From: Temnothorax longispinosus
Taxonomy: Eukaryota > Arthropoda > Insecta > Hymenoptera > Formicidae
Direction: 5' to 3'
Length of the DNA: 64,000 nt
Assembly (NCBI RefSeq): GCF_030848805.1
Contig: NC_092368.1
Location: 9,370,122 to 9,434,121 of the forward strand
The notes under the pieces are model-generated. The model was given only the letters and a program-made list of their open reading frames with translations, had not been told where the DNA came from and ran no database searches. Of this stretch, positions 58,013 to 64,000 are shown piece by piece (the stretch's first letter is position 1; every line of letters begins with the position of its first letter). Position numbers and translations under genes: made by a program.

Positions 58013-58760
58013 CGATGTCTAATATGACTGGCCTATAAAAGTACAGAAATGATATGAAAAAAATACGTCATAATTATTTGTTCCAAAAAGTTGAATTATT
58101 TGACATGGTAAACTTGGACAATTTTTAACTTTTTCGGACCATTTCAATCATGTGAAAAATTTCTGTAATTCTGAAATTAATTTATAAAAATTTTTAAGAC
58201 TTTGTCTAATTTTTGCGATTAACAAACATAATTTAAAAGTTAAATTTGGTTTAAAAAACTTGGCGTCAACAAAATGGCGAACATAAGAACATATATTTAA
58301 CTGTTTTACAGAAATAAGTTAAAAATAATTTAAATTACAACATAATTTTTTGAAAGTAATTTATTTTTCTCTTTTAAAAAGGGCGTGTCATCGATACTCG
58401 AATCTATCGAAATATTGTTGTCGCTTTTCGGCGATGCCGATTGGTTCTCTCTTTGCGCTTACTTCATGAGCGGTTATCATGGCATATTTTGACAGTTGTG
58501 TGGTTAATAGTGTAACAGTTCAGTGAAATATTAAAGTTAATAGCGCGCGTCTGTAATGTCTAGTTATAAAAGAAATGAATGATGTTCGCTATCTCCGAAG
58601 TACTGCGTGACTTCGAACGCGTTTTCATTCCGTATATTATAATCTCAAATAATCTGTATTGTAAGATTATGACCTCAAATTATCTGCAAAGCATAAAACT
58701 GTTATAAAATAAAATATATTGCGGTAAATAAATAAAATGAAATATCTCAAGAAATTCCAC
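58013..58760. other. AT-rich, no supported gene
   Basis: No ORF or repeat recognised. Contains CATCGATACTCGAATCTATCG near 58391 (slightly palindromic). Confidence 0.45.
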
Positions 58761-58975
58761 TAACACATAACGTGGGTATAGCATACCCCAAACAAACTTT
58801 CTTACTTTTTTGCTCGGCTTCTATGGCGAGACTGACGCTGCCTCAACATCGACGTTCAAGACAAAACCTGAAAGTTTTTTTACAGACCCATACCAGACCA
58901 CTACCATCACCCATTTCGAAATGGCGCGTATTTAAAGAACCGACCAGGTATGGCATACCCAATGTATGTGTTTAA
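58761..58975. mobile_element. small MITE, TAACACATAACGTGGGTAT ends
   Basis: TAACACATAACGTGGGTATA at the left is matched by the complement of GGTATGGCATACCCAATGTA and TGTGTTTA at the right. About 215 bp. A related end lies at 38.62 kb. Confidence 0.65.
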
Positions 58976-59775
58976 GGATTAAGGAAGAAGGATTAACTTG
59001 GATCACCGATTGCTTTTTACGCTTTCTTGAGATCGCCGGGCACACCGATCGCCGATCGCAGCTTGAAGGAAATTGAAAATAGCTGGGCGTTCAACGGTCA
59101 ACTACTTTTCTGAACGCTGCCAATATGGCTATAAATAATACTAACGGGATATAAGCGAATTTAGACAAATATTTTTTTGAAGTAAAGCATACTTCCAGAA
59201 GCCAACTTGGCGCGGGCGACAGCGCTGGCTCGCGCGGCGAGAGAGTTTGGCTCGCACCCGCTACGCGGCGCATCGCCAGTATCTTTTCGCGTAGTTAAAA
59301 TTCAACATCGATTTCTGTAACTAGAGCCGCTCAGCAGAGTTTTTCTAGCGATCTTTCTAAGGATCGCCAGTCAGGGTGTGCTCACCCACATATATTAATC
59401 AATTTTGAATTATGAATCTGTATAATATATATTTATTATAAAAATCTTTTTTACGTTAAAATTTTTATTTTTCATGTAGTGATTTTTCACTTAATGTTTA
59501 CTTTTTTAAGTCTTTTGGTTTAACAAATAAGAAATTATTCTTTAGACAACTCTTAAAATTATGTTGATATCACTACAATGATATTATTCATGTTAATACA
59601 ACGTACTTTTTGCATACACAATATATTTTTTGTTAATGCCACTATTTTTTTATAGTTTATATAACTTATTTATTGTTGTTATTACAACTATATTATACAT
59701 AGTTGAGGCGCTATTTATCCATAGTTTCTAGTTGCTTTAACCACAAAAAAAATAGTTGCTGATACAAATTTTTTC
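58976..59775. other. unassigned; short GC-rich stretch then AT-rich
   Basis: 59200-59290 is GC-rich (GGCGCGGGCGACAGCG) with no recognisable gene. The remainder is AT-rich. Confidence 0.4.
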
Positions 59776-60900
59776 TTTGAGTGTATAGATAGATAGATTT
59801 ATTGTATATCCCCGTAGGGTTTACAAAGCGTTTTTTATGAGGAACGTACCCAAACCTCTTACAAATCACTCCCTTACGCCCTGGCCATATGCGACCTTTC
59901 ATTTATTTCCCCTCCCTTCGTCTTTCATTCATCCATCTCTTTCCGCCTTCCTTGCTTCAGTCACTTCTCCGCTTCCCTCCTTTCTGCTACTGCTCTCTCT
60001 CCTTCCTTCCTTCTCTCTCTCTCTCCTCCCGCTCGCCGCCTTCCCTCCTTCTTATTCTGTCTTCGCTCTGAAACAAAAAACCACTTCCTTTCCCCTCCCT
60101 TCATTTTTCCTCCAGCCATCTCCCTGCTCCGCCTTCCTTGCTTCAGCCATTTCTCCGCTTCCCTCCCTTCTGCCACTGCTCTCCCCCTTCCTTCCTTCTC
60201 TCTCCCTCCTCCCGCTCGCCGCCTTCCCTCCTTCCTATTCCGTCCTCGCTCCTACCGCATCCCTCTTACTCTCCTTTCTTCCTATGGCCCTCGTCTTCAT
60301 CCGTATCCATACCCTCGCCTCCACCGTTTTATCCTCGTCCATCTTTACCCTTAATAATCTACTTCCCTCCTTTCTCCTTGCCTCCAAAGTCCAGCTCATG
60401 CACGCTCGTCACCTCCTCTGCTTCCTCGTTCTACTCCTCCGTCGCTTTCTCTCCTTCTCTTTCCATCACCTGTCTATCTGTCCAGCCCCTTCAATCGTTC
60501 GATCCATCGATCTGTGGAGACGACTCCCTGCTCCGTTCCACACCTGCCGCGCCACCATCGACAATCCCTCTGTCTCGTGACAGGTCGATCGATCGCCCGA
60601 TCGATACTCCCTGCTGCCAACTCGCTCAGCTCCCTCGTCGTGTAACCTGGGCTGCTACCTCCATTCCTTCAATTCCGCCCTTTTCTCTAACCTCACTTTC
60701 CACATGCCTCCTCACCAACGTTTCCCGTCTCCTCCAGACCACCTTCCGCTTCACCTCCATTCTCCCGTCTTCCTTTCGCACTCCTCTATCTACCCCCTTC
60801 AATCAACACCTTCTTCACCTCTCAATCTCTCCCTTCATCTCCTTTCACTCTCCTACCACTTATCCACCTGTTTCCCCGCTAAGGGCTACGGAGGAACTCT
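59776..60900 (-). mobile_element. LINE 3'-tail-like segment, purine-rich on minus strand
   Basis: The minus strand ends ...GGTTTGGGTACGTTCCTC..., CCCTACGGGGATATACAATAAA, then (CTAT)n, which looks like a retroelement 3' end with simple-repeat tail. It resembles the 3' ends of both SINE copies. The body (59900-60880) is pyrimidine-rich on the plus strand with a partial ~180-bp tandem duplication (59940-60075 versus 60120-60255). Long ORFs in it (for example 59837-60580) are compositional. The element class cannot be fixed. Confidence 0.5.
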
Positions 60901-60904
60901 ATTT

Positions 60905-61365
60905 GTCCTTATATAATTTTATATAATCATATATGACCATATAAGAGTTTATCCGGCCAAATGCGGCCAAAATTCATATATAAGCATTTAAGACCGCTTC
61001 TTATATGAACATATAAGACATTATAAAGGTTTTTTTTCCCGGGTTTTTATTTGTTTTAAATCGATATATTGAGTTACTTATATGTAACAAGGTTTCTTGT
61101 CTTTACTGAAAGACGAGATAAAAAAGATAATGAAAAGATATCTTTTTTCATGTCATCTTTTTCGATAAAATCAAAAGATGTTTCATAACATATCTTTTAA
61201 TGTTATTAAAAAATATATCACAAAAAAGATATCTTTTCGTGAACTTTTTTTACGATGTCTTTTTCAATAACATTAAAAGGTGTCTTTCGCTTTGTCGAAA
61301 AGATAATTTAATAAAGACAACTTTTTCGTTATCTTTTAGTGTTATGTGCTGTCTGGAAAATACTA
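60905..61365. repeat. two adjacent palindrome-rich small elements
   Basis: 60905-61040 repeats CATATAAG-type words. 61095-61365 repeats AAAGATATCTTTT and AAAAGATGT.TTT words and ends GTGCTGTCTGG near 61357, again the shared terminus seen at 33.6-36.2 kb. Confidence 0.55.
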
Positions 61366-61453
61366 TATGTATACTTGAGTTTGATATATAAAATCTTTTT
61401 TGTCTTTTTACACACACAATAAAAGTAAATATATATTATATTGCATATTGCAG

Positions 61454-61700
61454 ATTTTTCGGGTCTGTTGAAGCGAATCTAAAGAAGAGTTCACATATCA
61501 TCATTACTTCATATTATAATGAAATTGTACGGTTATTTTCTCAGCGTCGTTATAACCAAGCTATACCGATGAATATTTTGACACGTTTTCTCAAATGTGC
61601 TACGACTCTCCTTGGTCTGCAAATAATCACTCGAACAATTAACACCATCACACATTTGCTAAACGTCTTTGCCGACCAAACAACGATGCCATTATTAAAG
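61454..61700 (+). CDS. internal exon, dynein heavy-chain-like (tentative)
   Basis: A 247-nt block with a good acceptor (ATATTGCAG before 61454) and donor (AAAG then GTATGA). One frame (phase starting at 61455) is open for 82 codons; the other two carry stops. It includes FFGSVEANLKKSSHIIITSY near the start, RRYNQAIPMNILTRFLKCAT in the middle and LNVFADQTTMPLLK at the end. The pattern FF.SV...L, RF.KC..TL..LQ and F.D....PL.K recalls the N-terminal stem of axonemal dynein heavy chains, which move cilia and sperm flagella. That assignment is from memory and tentative. Codon quality and splice sites make it the best host exon in the window. Neighbouring exons were not found and are probably beyond the window or small. 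Confidence 0.55.
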
Positions 61701-61914
61701 GTATGATCTAGGAAAAATTATATATTAATTATTACATTAAATTAATTATAATATTATTACATATAAATAGTATGGCGGTTGGATGAAGCCTCTGCAGATA
61801 CCTTGACCATATAGACACAATATCTTAATTGCAAACGCTAACAAGGGAATAAAAGTTTAAAAGGATCATAGGTCGCAGCCATTCGATCAGAAATTAATTA
61901 ATTATTTTTATTAA

Positions 61915-62149
61915 TTATTTTTTTATTCCTTATAGCGACTACAACGCACACAGAAATTAGGACCTCGCGGTTCGTCACTTCCGCAATATTTAATGATTCT
62001 GAACTCTCTCTGCCGTGCGTGTGTGCTTGTGGATGCGCGCTCATGCACGCGCAAGAGATTAGGATCTCGCGGTTCATTTCCGCGATATTTAATGACTCCA
62101 AACCCTCTCTGCCACGCGTGTGCGTGTGTGCGCGCGCGCGTGTGTGTGT

Positions 62150-62190
<41 letters not shown>

Positions 62191-62215
62191 TGTGTGCGTG
62201 CGCGCGATCTAATCT
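61915..62215. repeat. compound repeat with (GT)n, second locus
   Basis: Two tandem units with GATTAGGATCTCGCGGTTC, CCGCGATATTTAATGACTCC and AACCCTCTCTGCC, followed by a long GT/GC tract (about 62118-62208). Same unit as 7020-7375, slightly diverged. Confidence 0.85.
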
Positions 62216-62499
62216 CGTGCTAAATTTTAATGACGTCTTCTACGTGGCACTCAGAGAATCGTTCCGTTCACACCAATAACTCTCAGCACACATGCTGGTT
62301 CTCCAACTACCACGTGATCCCTTCCATTCTGTAAGCAAGTTCATAGTCTTGCCTCTAGATTAGACCTCACCCTGGCAAGAATTGTTTTGTTTTGCGTTAA
62401 TTTAGCTATTCCCTCATCAATGCGCTGTCTTAAACTTTCAACTGTTCTCACTGTTAAACCCAGGGTTGAGAAGTAACGCGTTACTTATATCTCAATATA

Positions 62500-62995
62500 T
62501 TAAACATAGAGAATAAACTCGCATTTGTAACATCTAAAAAGGCAGAAGTGATTGACATCACTATAGCCACTTCATATGTTACCGAGTTTGTCAGGAAATG
62601 GGCATGTATCCGAGGAAGAGAGCTGCTCAGACTACAGATACTTATTTCTAATTAATAGTCCTACACCACAGAGTGAGTCCTAAAGGGACTCTCGAAAGAC
62701 TGACTGCAAAGCTTTTAAGAACAATCTAGCTCAGAGAACACGAGCCATCGATTGTTGGATCTCGAGTTGCAAATACTTGGAAGTTATCGTGGGACTACTG
62801 CAGGAGGTGATTACTTCTGTTTTTAATAATAATTGTCCTCCTATAAAGAGACAATACAATAGAAAAATTATATGGTGGAATCAGGATTTTGCAGACAGGA
62901 TAAAGAAACTACGCAAGGAATTTAATCACGCAAAAGAGTCTGAATTACGGATCGACTACAGAATATCTATGGCGTATTTAACCACTCTATAATTG
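62500..62995 (+). pseudogene. decayed LINE fragment (EN end and linker)
   Basis: The frame near 62515-62660 reads LAFVTSKKAEVIDITIATSY, as at the C-terminal side of R1/Jockey-type endonucleases. After stops, 62777-62992 reads KIIWWNQDFADRIKKLRKEF, the WWN-type linker motif also seen in the other LINEs here. No RT follows. Strongly decayed; clade uncertain. Confidence 0.65.
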
Positions 62996-63400
62996 GTTTC
63001 GCTAGCCGGTTGTTCGCTCGCTTGCGGAGGATAGAAGCAGAGAGAAACCTGAGAGCGGCCACCGGGATCATTCCGTTCCAGCGGACGTATACTGACGCGC
63101 CGCCTGAGAAAGTGGACGTCAACTACGTCGTTACGCTTGGTAACGGTACACACATGGTTCGTGTCCGTGCTATGGTTTGTGTCCGAACTACTCAGATGGA
63201 GGGAATATGCCAGTCGGCTGACTCGGGACTCGGCAAGCTTGGAGCGGGGAGAGAAGGGCAGGCATACGCGATCTGCTGTCACTTTCTCGCTTGAGCTGTG
63301 ACATAGCTGCTTAGCACGCGCCGGCTATGTCACGATGCCACGCATTTTGGGTATCGCTCCTTTAGTCCAGTGGTCCAGTCACTATGTACATTTAAAAAAG
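62996..63400. other. unassigned, moderately GC-rich
   Basis: Open stretches of about 95-108 codons lie on both strands (63010-63294 plus, 62956-63282 minus) without recognisable motifs or supported starts. I cannot choose between them and may be seeing neither gene. Confidence 0.3.
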
Positions 63401-64000
63401 ACATAATTCTGATCCAGGATTTTTCTTTTGGGGGGTGTTGGGGGGCTCAAGAAAAGCTTAATCTCAAGTTTTCGACCTCTGTTTCCCGCTTGCTTTTTTT
63501 ACGGGAGTAAAAAATGTGAAAAAATGGTTTTTCCGCGATAATTCGGTTTCTAATAAAGTTACAAGGTCGAATCAGAGCTCATTTTAAAGCTTTTTTTACG
63601 CTCTACAAATTATGTCGTATAACATTTTTACGTATGATCGATTGTTTTCGAGGCATCGAACGAGAAAGGGAAATAAAAAAGTATGATATTTAGTTTTTTT
63701 CTTTTTACTCATTATTGTCGTCCGAAATTGCAAAAATGCTTCAAATGAAACTTGTAGAGCGTAAAAAAACCTACAATTTTTATTTGTTATTCATTTTATT
63801 TAGTTGAAAATTACGCTTTGTAGAGCGCCTCAAAGTGGAGAGTCGTCGCCATCGCGTCAGCGGCGCGTTGGTTACGTCAATACGCGGCACCGAACGCTTT
63901 CGCTAAGATTTCCGATTTCATTGACGCAAAAAAGTTTTTTTTTCTATTTTATCGTTTTTCGCACACGAATCTGTATAAACGCTTTAAATAAAACTTGCAC
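63401..64000. repeat. possible arm of another repeat element, cut by window end
   Basis: Contains two inverted TTTACGCTCTACAA / TTGTAGAGCGTAAA words (63596 and 63750) identical to a word in the arms of the 38.9-58.0 kb element, in a similar A+T-rich context. The rest is not alignable by eye. No gene. Confidence 0.45.

Noticed and set aside
59837..60926. ORFs of 247 and 262 codons rich in Ser, Leu, Pro and Phe
   Set aside because: The pyrimidine-rich composition explains them; two overlapping frames are equally open.
62956..63294. Opposed ORFs of about 95-108 codons
   Set aside because: Both are open on complementary strands and neither shows a motif or start context.

Overview
This 64-kb window is repeat-dominated DNA from an arthropod nuclear genome. 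I infer an insect, most likely a hymenopteran such as an ant. The grounds are spliced exons with GT/AG borders, tRNA-derived SINEs, Jockey/I/RTE-type LINEs, Copia and BEL/Pao LTR elements, pogo-, piggyBac- and Harbinger-like DNA elements, and AT-rich sequence full of microsatellites. There are no bacterial operons, CRISPR arrays or RNA operons. Family names come from motifs I recognise; no search was run.

Region by region. 1-2.5 kb: two exons of an unrecognised gene. 2.5-5.4 kb: a broken Jockey-type LINE (minus strand) split by a TTAA fold-back MITE. 5.8-9.3 kb: two terminal-inverted-repeat elements with related GGGCATTC ends; the second carries a SINE with target-site duplication. 9.3-11.3 kb: a GC-rich block, then AT-rich sequence, unassigned. 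11.3-23.3 kb: two related RNase H-bearing LINEs placed head to head (minus 11.3-16.3, plus 16.4-23.3), carrying three more TTAA MITEs. 23.3-30 kb: fold-backs, hairpins, a second SINE and a 2.4-kb pogo-like element with a collapsed transposase. 30.4-36 kb: two RTE-type LINEs, both with target-site duplications. 36-38.9 kb: small MITEs and a fold-back element with 8-bp target-site duplications.

The most notable object is 38.9-58.0 kb. About 1.1-kb terminal inverted repeats enclose a broken gene for a multidomain protein: Cys/His clusters, a TFDQPL-type module, a PIN/FEN1-like nuclease segment, and a CXC (tesmin/TSO1-like) finger. I cannot place it in a named transposon superfamily. It has been invaded by a 4.6-kb Copia element (LTRs differ at one base), a 7.4-kb BEL/Pao element (LTRs about 99% identical) and a 267-bp TTA-flanked MITE. 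Without these it is about 6.8 kb. Removing the Copia element brings the host reading frame back into register.

58-64 kb: small MITEs, a pyrimidine-rich LINE-tail segment, a probable single-copy exon at 61.45-61.70 kb (dynein heavy-chain-like), a decayed LINE piece, and the arm of another repeat running off the end. No complete intact host gene is visible. Nearly every mobile-element gene has at least one lesion, often a Trp codon turned into stop.
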